64,000 nucleotides of DNA from Hypomesus transpacificus (taxonomy: Eukaryota > Chordata > Actinopteri > Osmeriformes > Osmeridae): assembly GCF_021917145.1 (NCBI RefSeq), contig NW_025813750.1, forward strand, positions 1 to 64,000, in the 5' to 3' direction. How positions within the stretch are numbered: the stretch's first letter is position 1; each line of letters starts with the position of its first letter. The notes under the pieces are model-generated. The model did no database searches. It worked only from the letters and a program-made list of their open reading frames with translations, and was not told the origin of the DNA. Below, in pieces: positions 35,862 through 47,100 of the stretch. The position numbers and the translations under genes were made by a program.

Positions 35862-35943
35862 GGTAGCGTGGCCGAGCGGTCGAAGGCGCTGGATTAAGGC
35901 TCCAGTCTCTCCGGAGGCGTGGGTTCGAATCCCACCGCTGCCA
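35862..35943 (+). tRNA. tRNA-Leu(AAG), no adjacent T-run
   Basis: The 3' flank CTATTGTAGG lacks TTTT, as at 34049. Confidence 0.9.
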
Positions 35944-36263
35944 CTATTGTAGGGTGCTAACGCCGTCTCGTTGCTTTCAAGTCAGTAAGTGGGTTTGAAA
36001 GGTGAACTGTGGCTCGACATGTTGTCGTTGATGCTTTCTTGGGGCATCGTAGGTATAGTGGCTCCATCACCAGACAATACAAAGTGTGAGAGGCATTTCG
36101 TCTCTTGTGACGGTCGAGCACATCCGGATTAGGCCAAGTGTTCCAAACTCGACAGAAGTATAAACCAGGTTTATGGCAAACTCTTACTAGTTGGACGTCA
36201 GTAGGTGGTGTGAAAAATCGAACCGTGGCTCGAAAAGCTGTGCGATCATGGAAGATGTTGTGG

Positions 36264-36335
36264 GCATTGGTGGTATAGTGGCAAGCATAGCTGCTTTCCA
36301 AGCAGTTGACCTGGGTTCGATTTCCGGCCAATGCA
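36264..36335 (+). tRNA. tRNA-Gly(TCC), CTGGG/TCCGG variant
   Basis: First Gly of unit 2. Confidence 0.85.
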
Positions 36336-36462
36336 GAACCTTGAGAAAGATGTGTTTTATCTGGTGTCATTCCACTGCTTGCGGGCATTAGACTAGTCAC
36401 GTGAGCTCCTGGACGATCAATCAGCTTCGGTTGGAGCTCGGCTGGCCAACAGTTGACAACGG

Positions 36463-36544
36463 GGTAGCGTGGCCGAGCGGTCCAAGGTGCTGGATTTAGG
36501 CTCCAGTCTCTCCGGAGGCATGGTTTCGAATCCCACCGCTGCCA
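36463..36544 (+). tRNA. tRNA-Leu(TAG), GCATGGTTTCG variant
   Basis: First Leu of unit 2. Confidence 0.7.
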
Positions 36545-36873
36545 CTTTTGTAGGGTGCTAACGGCGTCTCATTGCTTTCACGTCAGTAAGTGGGTTTGAA
36601 AGGTGAACTGTGGCTCGACGTGTTGTGTTGTGTTGTCGTTGATGCTTTCTTGGGGCATCGTAGGTATAGTGGCTCCATCACCAGACAATACAAAGTGTGA
36701 TAGGCATTTCGTCTCTTGTAACGTCGAGCACATCCGGATTAGGCCAAGTGTTCCAAACTCGACAGAAGTATAAACCAGGTTTATGGCAATCTCTTACTAG
36801 TTGGACGTCAGTAGGTGGTGTGAAAAATCGAACCGTGGCTCGAAAATCTGTGCGATCATGGAGGATGTCGTGG

Positions 36874-36945
36874 GCATTGGTGGTATAGTGGCAAGCATAG
36901 CTGCCTTCCAAGCAGTTGACCCGGGTTCGATTCCCGGCCAATGCA
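36874..36945 (+). tRNA. tRNA-Gly(TCC)
   Basis: Consensus. Confidence 0.95.
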
Positions 36946-37072
36946 GAACCTTGAGAAAGATGTGTTTTATCTGGTGTCATTCCACTGCTTGCGGGCATTA
37001 GACTAGTCACGTGAGCTCCTGGACGATCGATCAGCTTCGGTTGGAGCTCGGCTGGCCAACAGTTGACAACGG

Positions 37073-37154
37073 GGTAGCGTGGCCGAGCGGTCCAAGGTGC
37101 TGGATTTAGGCTCCAGTCTCTCCGGAGGCGTGGGTTCGAATCCCACCGCTGCCA
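37073..37154 (+). tRNA. tRNA-Leu(TAG)
   Basis: Consensus; differs from its unit 1 partner by the CCCACCG T-stem base. Confidence 0.95.
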
Positions 37155-37474
37155 GTTTTGTAGGGTGCTAACGCCGTCTCGTTGCTTTCAAGTCAGTAAG
37201 TGGGTTTGAAAGGTGAACTGTGGCTCGACATGTTGTCGTTGATGCTTTCTTGGGGCATCGTAGGTATAGTGGCTCCATCACCAGACAATACAAAGTGTGA
37301 GAGGCATTTCGTCTCTTGTGACGGTCGAGCACATCCGGATTAGGCCAAGTGTTCCAAACTCGACAGAAGTATAAACCAGGTTTATGGCAAACTCTTACTA
37401 GTTGGACGTCAGTAGGTGGTGTGAAAAATCGAACCGTGGCTCGAAAAGCTGTGCGATCATGGAGGATGTCGTGG

Positions 37475-37546
37475 GCATTGGTGGTATAGTGGCAAGCATA
37501 TCTGCCTTCCAAGCAGTTGACCCGGGTTCGATTCCCGGCCAATGCA
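37475..37546 (+). tRNA. tRNA-Gly(TCC), T27 variant
   Basis: Third Gly of unit 2. Confidence 0.85.
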
Positions 37547-37674
37547 GAACCTTGAGAAAGATGTGTTTTATCTGGTGTCATTCCACTGCTTGCGGGCATT
37601 AGATATAGTCACGTGAGCTCCTGGACGATCGATCAGCTTCGGTTTGAGCTCGGCTGGCCAACAGCTGACAACGG

Positions 37675-37756
37675 GGTAGCGTGGCCGAGCGGTCCAAGGC
37701 GCTGGATTTAGGCTCCAGTCTCTCCGGAGGCGTGGGTTCAAATCCCACCCCTGCCA
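37675..37756 (+). tRNA. tRNA-Leu(TAG)
   Basis: T loop TTCAAAT and acceptor CCCTGCC mismatch, matching the gene at 24955. Confidence 0.8.
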
Positions 37757-38076
37757 GTTTTGTAGGGTGCTAACGCCGTCTCGTTGCTTTCAAGTCAGTA
37801 AGTGGGTTTGAAAGGTGAACTGTGGCTCGACATGTTGTCGTTGATGCTTTCTTGGGGCATCGTAGGTATAGTGGCTCCATCACCAGACAATACAAAGTGT
37901 GAGAGGCATTTCGTCTCTTGTGACGGTCGAGCACATCCGGATTAGGCCAAGTGTTCCAAACTCGACAGAAGTATAAACCAGGTTTATGGCAAACTCTTAC
38001 TAGTTGGACGTCAGTAGGTGGTGTGAAAAATCGAACCGTGGCTCGAAAAGCTGTGCGATCATGGAAGATGTTGTGG

Positions 38077-38148
38077 GCATTGGTGGTATAGTGGCAAGCA
38101 TAGCTGCTTTCCAAGCAGTTGACCCGGGTTCGGTTCCCGGCCAATGCA
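38077..38148 (+). tRNA. tRNA-Gly(TCC), A58G variant
   Basis: The T loop reads TTCGGTT, replacing the conserved A58; possible pseudogene. Confidence 0.7.
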
Positions 38149-38275
38149 TAACCTTGAGAAAGATGTGTTTTATCTGGTGTCATTCCACTGCTTGCGGGCA
38201 TTAGACTAGTCACGTGAGCTCCTGGACGATCGATCAGCTTCGGTTGGAGCTCGGCTGGCCAACAGTTGACAATGG

Positions 38276-38357
38276 GGTAGCGTGGCCGAGCGGTCCAAGG
38301 TGCTGGATTAAGGCTCCAGTCTCTCCGGAGGCGTGGGTTCGAATCCCACCGCTGCCA
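38276..38357 (+). tRNA. tRNA-Leu(AAG)
   Basis: AAG loop on the AAGGTGCTGG background otherwise seen with TAG, so it looks mosaic. Confidence 0.9.
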
Positions 38358-38662
38358 GTTTTGTAGGGTGCTAACGGCGTCTCGTTGCTTTCACGTCAGT
38401 AAGTGGGTTTGAAAGGTGAACTGTGGCTCGACGTGTTGTGTTGTCGTTGATGCTTTCTTGGGGCATCGTAGGTATAGTGGCTCCATCACCAGACAATACA
38501 AAATGTGAGAGGCATTTCGTCTCTTGTGACGGTCGAGCACATCCGGATTAGGCCAAGTGTTCCAAACTCGACAGAAGTATAAACCAGGTTTAGGGCAATC
38601 TGTTACTAGTTCTGTATCGATCAGTTTTGGGAGAAGCTCGGGTGGCCAACAGCTGACAACGG

Positions 38663-38744
38663 GGTAGCGTGGCCGAGCGGTCGAAGGCGCTGGATTAAGG
38701 CTCCAGTCTCTCCGGAGGCGTGGGTTCGAATCCCACCGCTGCCA
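38663..38744 (+). tRNA. tRNA-Leu(AAG), no adjacent T-run
   Basis: GGTCGAAGG D loop; 3' flank CTATTG. Confidence 0.9.
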
Positions 38745-39064
38745 CTATTGTAGGGTGCTAACGCCGTCTCGTTGCTTTCAAGTCAGTAAGTGGGTTTTAA
38801 AGTTGAATTATGGCTCGACATGTTGTCGTTGATGCTTTCTTGGGGCATCGTAGGTATAGTGGCTCCATCACCAGACAATACAAAGTGTGAGAGGCATTTC
38901 GTCTCTTGTGACGGTCGAGCACATCCGGATTAGGCCAAGTGTTCCAAACTCGACAGAAGTATAAACCAGGTTTATGGCAATCTCTTACTAGTTGGACGTC
39001 AGTAGGTGGTGTGAAAAATCGAACCGTGGCTCGAAAAGCTGTGCGATCATGGAGGATGTCGTGG

Positions 39065-39136
39065 GCATTGGTGGTATAGTGGCAAGCATAGCTGCCTTCC
39101 AAGCAGTTGACCTGGGTTCGTTTCCCGGCCAATGCA
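39065..39136 (+). tRNA. tRNA-Gly(TCC), A58T variant
   Basis: T loop TTCGTTT, as at 27558; the flanks are also a copy of that locus, offset by 11,507 bases. Confidence 0.7.
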
Positions 39137-39264
39137 GAACCTTGAGAAAAATGTGTTTTATCTGGTGTCATTCCACTGCTTGCGGGCATTAGATATAGTC
39201 ACGTGAGCTCCTGGACGATCGATCAGCTTCGGTTCGAGCTCGGCTGGCCAACAGTTGACAACGG

Positions 39265-39288
39265 GGTAGCGTAGCCTAGCGGTCCAAG
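39265..39288 (+). pseudogene. tRNA-Leu, 5' part split by solo LTR
   Basis: Acceptor strand and AGCCTAGCGG up to CCAAG. The partner is 39829. Confidence 0.85.
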
Positions 39289-39828
39289 TGTCAGAAGTAT
39301 TAATCTATCAAGCATTGCACAGTCAGTCGGTGAACAAGTTTAAGAAAGCTTTATTGCTTGTGGCCGGCCCACAAGGAGACAAAACATCACACCCCATTGT
39401 GCTACAAGTTTGTCCGCTAGCATGTTGCGCTAGCTAGCTATTTAAGCAGAACCGCCCTTTACAGTCATTGGTTAAGACAAAGGCATGCAAATGTTCCATT
39501 GCTCTTCTTCATTGGCTCCTTGCATAGACCTTGCGCGCGCGTGTGTGCGTGCGTGTTTGAGTGTGTGCGTGCTTGAGTGTGTGCGTGTGTGTGCCTTTTG
39601 ACCCCTGTAAGCTTGACCACATGATTCACCCAACACAGATAAGGCCAGACATCTTTTATGGCCTCTCCAGTAAGAGAGAGTGGTCAGCCCAGGTCACCTT
39701 GTTTACGTATGCCTCATGTTACCCAAAGTCCAGATTTGGGGGTAGGCTTCTCTCTACACACAAGGAATGCTGAACACAGAATCATTCTTATACAGGATAA
39801 ATGTGTTACATCTTCAATTTCTCCAACA
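39289..39828 (-). mobile_element. Solo LTR of endogenous retrovirus
   Basis: A single 540-base LTR lies between CCAAG repeats (39284-39288 and 39829-39833) with no interior, the usual product of LTR-LTR recombination. Its left flank is the same as at 27782 and its right flank the same as at 31480. Confidence 0.9.
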
Positions 39829-39891
39829 CCAAGGCGCTGGATTAAGGCTCCAGTCTCTCCGGAGGCGTGGGTTCGAATCCCACCGCTGCCA
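39829..39891 (+). pseudogene. tRNA-Leu(AAG), 3' part split by solo LTR
   Basis: Intact 3' two thirds of the gene, from CCAAG to the discriminator. Confidence 0.85.
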
Positions 39892-40217
39892 CTTTTGTAG
39901 GGTGCTAACGGCGTCTCATTGCTTTCACGTCAGTAAGTGGGTTTGAAAGGTGAACTGTGGCTCGTTGTGTTGTGTTGTCGTTGATGCTTTCTTGGGGCAT
40001 CGTAGGTATAGTGGCTCCATCACCAGACAATACAAACCGTGAAGAGGCATTTCGTCTCTTGTGAAGGTCGAACACATCCGGAGTAGGCCAAGTGTTCCAA
40101 ACTCGACAGAAGTATAAACCAGGTTTAGGGCAATCTGTTACTAGTTGGACGTCAGTAGGTGGTGTGAAAAATCGAACCGTGGCTCGAAATACTGTGCGAT
40201 CATGGAGGATGTTGTGG

Positions 40218-40289
40218 GCATTGGTGGTATAGTGGCAAGCATAGCTGCCTTCCAAGCAGTTGACCCGAGTTCGATTCCCGGCCAATGCA
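40218..40289 (+). tRNA. tRNA-Gly(TCC)
   Basis: CCCGAGTTCG gives one T-stem mismatch; the rest is consensus. Confidence 0.8.
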
Positions 40290-40416
40290 TAACCTTGAGA
40301 AAGATGTGTTTTATCTGGTGTCATTCCACTGCTTGCGGGCATTAGACTAGTCACGTGAGCTCCTGGACGATCGATCAGCTTCGGTTGGAGCTCGGCTGGC
40401 CAACAGTTGACAATGG

Positions 40417-40498
40417 GGTAGCGTGGCCGAGCGGTCCAAGGTGCTGGATTAAGGCTCCAGTCTCTCCGGAGGCGTGGGTTCGAATCCCACCGCTGCCA
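40417..40498 (+). tRNA. tRNA-Leu(AAG)
   Basis: AAGGTGCTGG background; TTTT terminator present. Confidence 0.9.
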
Positions 40499-40818
40499 CT
40501 TTTGTAGGGTGCTAACGCCGTCTCGTTGCTTTCAAGTCAGTAAGTGGGTTTTAAAGTTGAATTATGGCTCGACATGTTGTCGTTGATGCTTTCTTGGGGC
40601 ATCGTAGGTATAGTGGCTCCATCACCAGACAATACAAAGTGTGAGAGGCATTTCGTCTCTTGTGACGGTCGAGCACATCCGGATTAGGTCAAGTGTTCCA
40701 AACTCGACAGAAGTATAAACCAGGTTTATGGCAATCTCTTACTAGTTGGACGTCAGTAGGTGGTGTGAAAAATCGAACCGTGGCTCGAAAAGCTGTGCGA
40801 TCATGGAGGATGTCGTGG

Positions 40819-40890
40819 GCATTGGTGGTATAGTGGCAAGCATAGCTGCCTTCCAAGCAGTTGACCTGGGTTCGTTTCCCGGCCAATGCA
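40819..40890 (+). tRNA. tRNA-Gly(TCC), A58T variant
   Basis: T loop TTCGTTT. Confidence 0.7.
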
Positions 40891-41018
40891 GAACATTGAG
40901 AAAAATGTGTTTTATCTGGTGTCATTCCACTGCTTGCGGGCATTAGATATAGTCACGTGAGCTCCTGGACGATCGATCAGCTTCGGTTCGAGCTCGGCTG
41001 GCCAACAGTTGACAACGG

Positions 41019-41042
41019 GGTAGCGTGGCCTAGCGGTCCAAG
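41019..41042 (+). pseudogene. tRNA-Leu, 5' part split by retrovirus
   Basis: Reads GGCCTAGCGG here. The partner 3' part is at 49095, 8 kb away. Confidence 0.85.
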
Positions 41043-41582
41043 TGTCAGAAGTATTAATCTATCAAGCATTGCACAGTCAGTCGGTGAACAAGTTTAAGAA
41101 AGCTTTATTGCTTGTGGCCGGCCCACAAGGAGACAAAACATCACACCCCATTGTGCTACAAGTTTGTCCGCTAGCATGTTGCGCTAGCTAGCTATTTAAG
41201 CAGAACCGCCCTTTACAGTCATTGGTTAAGACAAAGGCATGCAAATGTTCCATTGCTCTTCTTCATTGGCTTCTTGCATAGACCTGGCGCGCGCGTGTGT
41301 GCGTGCGTGTTTGAGTGTGTGCGTGCTTGAGTGTGTGCGTGTGTGTGCCTTTTGACCCCTGTAAGCTTGACCACATGATTCACCCAACACAGATAAGGCC
41401 AGACATCTTTTATGGCCTCTCCAGTAAGAGAGAGTGGTCAGCCCAGGTCACCTTGTTTACGTATGCCTCATGTTACCCAAAGTCCAGATTTGGGGGTAGG
41501 CTTCTCTCTACACACAAGGAATGCTGAACACAGAATCATTCTTATACAGGATAAATGTGTTACATCTTCAATTTCTCCAACA
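41043..41582 (-). repeat. LTR, left
   Basis: 540 bases; the 3' LTR in element orientation. Confidence 0.85.
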
Positions 41583-44199
41583 TATCCCTCCTGTTTATCC
41601 TGAATAAAATGTGTCATTCCAAAGCCACGCCTACACACAGTCAATAAAATCAAAAATACATAAAATAAAAATAATTCATAAAATCAAAAATGTGTAATAT
41701 TCAATAAGACTACACAGCATTATAGTCTAGCAGTGTGAATGCTTGGACATGACGGTAGCCCATGGTATTGGGTAAAACCCGTCATCACTTAGCAGAATGG
41801 TCATTTGACGTCTGATGAGTTGGACCTCATCTCAGATCTCCTTCACCCAAAATCAAATAGAAACAAAGATTGCAACAAAGAATTCAATACAGAAATTATC
41901 AGGATATAAGAACATGCCTACTTGTTGTCTACCTGGTCATCTCTAAAACCATCAAACATTCAGTAGACTGTCAGTCAGGTTTTTCTAAGACAGGCCCTGA
42001 TTGTGCTCTTCCTCTCCAGGTTAGGTGATAAGCATTTCTGTCCAAGTCAGGGAGTCATAAACCTCAGTTAACCAAACAAAAACCTGTTTAACCCTTAAGT
42101 CACCCCAGATTCTGTCTCCAAATGCACTCTCCCACAACTTATCTCCATTTTATAGATGGCAAAAGAAGCTCACCCTCCCCCGAAGGTGATCTCCTACAGC
42201 GCAGTCAGGACTCTAAATCAACAGACATTTCTCTCCAGCCTCCTGCTAACTCTTTTACAACCTCTTCATGATAAAAGATCACTTTTGCACATCTCCTGAA
42301 ATCTCCTTACATGTTCTCAATTTCTGTTTTCAAATTAATATCAACTTTCTGTGATGCAACCAAGTTTCTCAAAAGCAAAACATCAAGCTTTAATGCAACT
42401 CCCAAATAATACTTAATCAAGTCATATAAATGAAGTATTGTAGTATCATGGTCACAGTATTGTTATCTCCTCTTCCGACAGTCAATAACTGTTCTCAAAA
42501 CATTCAAACTTCTGCCCTGGAACATAACATATCAACTGGACATCTTTACATAACTGGTAGAACGTATCATGATAGGAGTGTTTGTACCTAAATTTTATTC
42601 CACAGAAAAGTTTCTTACGTATCTCAAGATTAAAACAACACTTCTGAATCTGTTTAACATTTGCATTGTTATCAATTAAACAGTTAAATCATATCTGTAG
42701 TCATAGCACCATGTAGTTCCTACATATTTCAACATCCAAAACGGAACATCATTCTCAAGACAATTCCCCTAGTTTCTCAAAGTCCAATTTCCTGAAACTG
42801 ATGCCATGATTGTGTGCATGGTGATTGTGTAATCTTCTCATAGAAAATGTAGTCTAGTTGATCAAAACGGCAACCTCAACGCACTGTTTTCCTTATTTTG
42901 CCATCATCAAACAAAGTGCACGCTTGACTCACGTGTACCATGCCATTTCCTCTCTGAAACTAGCCAGGAATGACCCTGTTCACCTTGGGTCATTTTCCAG
43001 GACTTAACGTGTCAAATCCGTCACCACAATCCAGTCTCCTTAGGTCAGGGACCTCTCACTGGATTGAGACAGCATCTCTCTCCTGTCTGCGAATTTCAGA
43101 ACAAAGTAGACTACACAGTAATTAAAATTACATTCTCACAGAGGTCAGTTGAAGGCAACTGACTCGTCGTTGGTCCATTCCTGAATCTTTACATTTCTTT
43201 AGCTCAATAAAGTTCATGCATATCTTGTTCTCTCTCAAAGTATGCTAAAAAAGTTTTGTCTTAAAGTTTCCTTGAATAGTTTGCAAATCCATATACTGTG
43301 AACACTCTTTCGTTATCATTCCCTCCTGTTGAGACATGATCAATCTCATGGCTCAATATTATAGCATAACGAAATAGATTCTTCAGTAACATAAGTTCCT
43401 CCTGTGAATTTACACAACCCATCATTTGTGACACTCCTTGCATTTCTCTCAAGACAGTCTCATCCACATTATACCTTTCCTAATGTTAAGACACCTGTAT
43501 GGCTGCCTCTTTTGCTGCCACATCTGCTTTAGCATTCCCAGAAAAATAAAATCTATGTTATCAGTATGAACTTTTAGTAGACCAAACACATTTTTCACAA
43601 TCGCCATCTTTCCTTGTAGATAGTCACTGAGGTTAAAAGATTGCATCTTTTAACCATAGGGAACAGCAAAGTAAACATTATCCATTCCAACCACAAATTT
43701 TCAGTCATTAAATCCAGTTCTTAATACTAGTTCGTTTTGCTCGTCTCAGCGGTGTTGTCTTTATCTGTCTTATTGTTTCCACTAGTGGCATCATACAGGA
43801 GCAATCACCTTTTCAAACCATAGTATAGGGAAGACTATTATGAATATTAGCAACAGTAAGCTACATATGGTACCACGAAGGTCACAATACTACGGATGAG
43901 GAAATAGGTCACCCATCCTTTCTACCTTTCCCTGCTTACTGTCTCCTATCTTTTTAGCCTACACCCTATGTCTCTGTTGGCCGTTGATTTCTTCACTGAG
44001 TTTGAGACGCGCCGTTCTTTAAGAGAATGACTCCCCTTTGTAGTCAGACTTGTGCCTCAAGACTGTGGTGAGTAACTAATCTGTCCCTGTATCAATGTCC
44101 CTTCCTTACAATGTGACAAATGCATCCAAGACGTCCTCTCTGCTATTTTGACTGCAGTGGGTGTGGTGAGTAGTACCTGATACGGTCCCTCCCACCTGG

Positions 44200-47100
44200 G
44201 CTGGACCAGTTATTTCTTTTTGATAACTTTAATCAATACCCAACCTCCTGGTTTGACTCATCCACTCTTTGGTTTACTGCTTCACCTGGAACAGAATTTA
44301 GCAGAAGATCTCTTTTCTAGTTAGCATTTTGTATAAAATCGGTTAACTTTTTGATCCACTTCATCAGGAATTTGGATTACTTCTAGTAGAACCAACACAA
44401 GTTATTCAAAACTCTTATTTATCCATTGTTGAACAAACATGTATAACAAGACAATACCTCATCATTTGATATTCAACTCCTATTACTGATGTCTAGAAAT
44501 CTGTTTCTTTGTTCCCTTTTAAACAAAATCAACTGTTAGTCTAATTTCTTTCACTCCAAAAACCTTTTCTTTCTTTCAAACCCGGTAAGTTTAAGACCGA
44601 TATCATTTTAAATTCTCTGTTTAACCAAATCACACCTCTTTTTGTTAAAGATATGATAAAACCATTGTCATTATCCCAAACCAGAATTCAATCTGTATGT
44701 TTCTCAAATGAAAATATAGACCACATAATGTTCCCAATGTAGCGTTTAACAAAACTTTTTTCAAATATATTTTCCATAAAGGTCAGATAGGTAGAACTTC
44801 ATAACTTGCTTTGGCTGCAGTCCAAAACAAGCTAATTAGCACAAACCATCATAACCACAATTTATCAGACTTATGAGTCTTCCCAAATTATTTCAGAACA
44901 AAGGTTATTATAACCCTCCTTATGCACTAATACCATTTATTAATACAACCTTATCACAGCCTAACTGTTTATCCAAAACATTGTGTCAGGCTCCTGATAA
45001 AACATGCAATCAAACTTAAAGCCAAATTACAATAAAACTCAAAATAAAAATACATTTTAGTTATTTTCTCTTTCTCATTTCATAACTAAATTGCATCCAA
45101 TACCTTTATCAAAACTCTTAAAAATCCTACATTTTACTATTTTGATTTTAAATGTTTTCCCATATACCTAAAGTATATGCATAGTTCCCTTTTCAGAACA
45201 TCAAAGTGTTTAAACCAATCATCTCTTCACAACCACAAAACGTTCTCCTGTTTCATTTTATAACCTTCCATGAACCTCTTAAACCAATCTTTTATGTAAC
45301 TTTCAAATCATTTCCTCATAATGTTTTACATACATTTCTTCAAACCAAAATAAAACATTTGTGAAAACACAGCTTCAAAATAACCCAACTGGAAAAGTGC
45401 CACCAATTGATTCCATGTCAATGGATATTTGATGTGCAAGTGGTTATTATAATCAGATGTAGCTACTAAAGTTACAATTTCAAATTAAATCAAATCCTTA
45501 AACAAAACATTCCTTCGCCAAATAAAAACAACCTTCCTGTCTAAACGCAAACTTCCCATAAGTTCCCTATAACACACAAGGTTGCAATTATTAACTTAAT
45601 TTCGCCTTTGATTTCAAAATTAGCGTTCTACTAATTCTCTGAGCCACATTTTAATTTGCTTTAAACTATCGTTATCATAATGTTGTTTCATCAAATCAAT
45701 GTTCGGACAGTTAAAACTGCTCCCAGACCTTAGTCACTCATGCCAGTATTATGCTCCGTAATCACGTCAACCATGTCTTAATGTCCTTAAGACAAAAGAA
45801 AATATAAATTCGCCCTTTTTCTTTTTAAACCTTTAAATTCACAATTTAACATGAGTACCATAAGCCCGTAAAACAAAAACCTTATTCTTTAACTTCTCAA
45901 AAGTCTTATCAAAGCATACAGAGAATACTTCTTTGAATATTCCTATATTTACCAGCCATTACGCCCACAACATGCATTATGCACGGACAATTCTTCAAAT
46001 CTAATTTATGCGGACCAAAAACTCCAAATTAAGATATTTAATTGGAATATTTTGTAGTTTGTAGCCTATATAGTTTAATGTAACACTCTTCTTACTTAAT
46101 TACTTTTAGTTTTTACTTGAATGACTCAAATCTAGCACATTGTATCCATCAGCGCCCGCTTCAAACTCGAATCAAACAAACAGCGCACTCTGGAACAGGC
46201 AAAAACCTTTTTTTTTCCCTCTTTGAACAACACAGATGGTTGGCGTTTACCTTCTATTCACTTAATTTTGCTCTATAACTCTTGCGATTGTATTGGAACC
46301 AATTTATAAACCAGGGGTTCAATTTCTGCATTCTTATTGAATACCATAACACATCAAAGATATGACGCTTTTAAATACAAGTTCTGGTCGGAAAGGCTTC
46401 AAAAAACCTCCCTGTTTGGCTAGGAATTACAACAAATGTTTATCATGCATTTGTTAACCACCAAACTTCGAATTCTTCCAAACGGACACATCTCTCAGCA
46501 TTAATACTCACATAATTATGCAGAATTACCCTCTGGGATCACCTTTGCAAAACTTCAACGTAACGGGACTCTTAGCCCCCACCTTTCCTCGGAATTTCTG
46601 AAACTCATGTAAAATGTACTCGAACAACCAAAAACCTTGTTAGCAAATGTATCAAAATAGGCTACTCTTCACTTAATATATTTCAAAAGTAACCAAATTA
46701 ATGTGTAAATTCGCTCCAAATTCATCTATTTCTCTAAATTTGCGTATTTTCAATCTCTCAATTTCTTATTAGTCTGCGCATGCGTCATGTGGTTACTCAT
46801 CTGGATCTCAAATGTCAAGCTGCAATACCTTTACTAGCCTGTACCCGCCGCCATCGCTGTTGAGTCTGTATGCAAGTTTGTTAGCTACAAATGTTGTTGC
46901 CATAGTTGCAAATTCAACTTCCTGGACTCTCCTTGGTCTCAGGACAGAGCAAAATCTCTGGCAAAATGCACTTTCTCTATGTTTTCACCATTAGCCATTA
47001 GCTAACAAAGTCACAGCTTGGATCTTTTCCTCTCAGATCCCAACAATTTGTAAAAGACTTTGTTCAACAGACAGCGGATTGGCAAATTCACTAGAATCAT

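Larger units (their letters stand above)
34144..35956. repeat. Higher-order repeat unit 1 (1,813 bp)
   Basis: Contains Gly, Leu, Gly, Leu, Gly, Leu in fixed order, each with its own diagnostic variant (wobble Gly, GCATGGTTTCG Leu, consensus Gly, consensus Leu, T27 Gly, AAG Leu). It is followed head to tail by an almost identical unit. Confidence 0.9.
35957..37769. repeat. Higher-order repeat unit 2 (1,813 bp)
   Basis: Same gene order and variants as unit 1. A third unit starts at 37770 but diverges within it, the last Leu being TAG with TTCAAAT. Confidence 0.9.
31480..39288. repeat. tRNA array segment IV
   Basis: The most regular part of the array: 13 full Leu and 11 Gly loci plus two Leu fragments. 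It contains the 1,813-base higher-order repeat. Spacers carry only the recurrent array modules, and no protein gene is supported. Confidence 0.9.
39829..41042. repeat. tRNA array segment, between solo LTR and long retrovirus copy
   Basis: About 1.2 kb with two Gly and one full Leu gene, ending in another Leu 5' fragment. The last part repeats the sequence before the other LTRs. Confidence 0.9.

Noticed and set aside
31480-39288. CRISPR-like regular spacing of short repeats
   Set aside because: The repeated units are tRNA genes with long spacers that are themselves conserved, in a eukaryotic genome.
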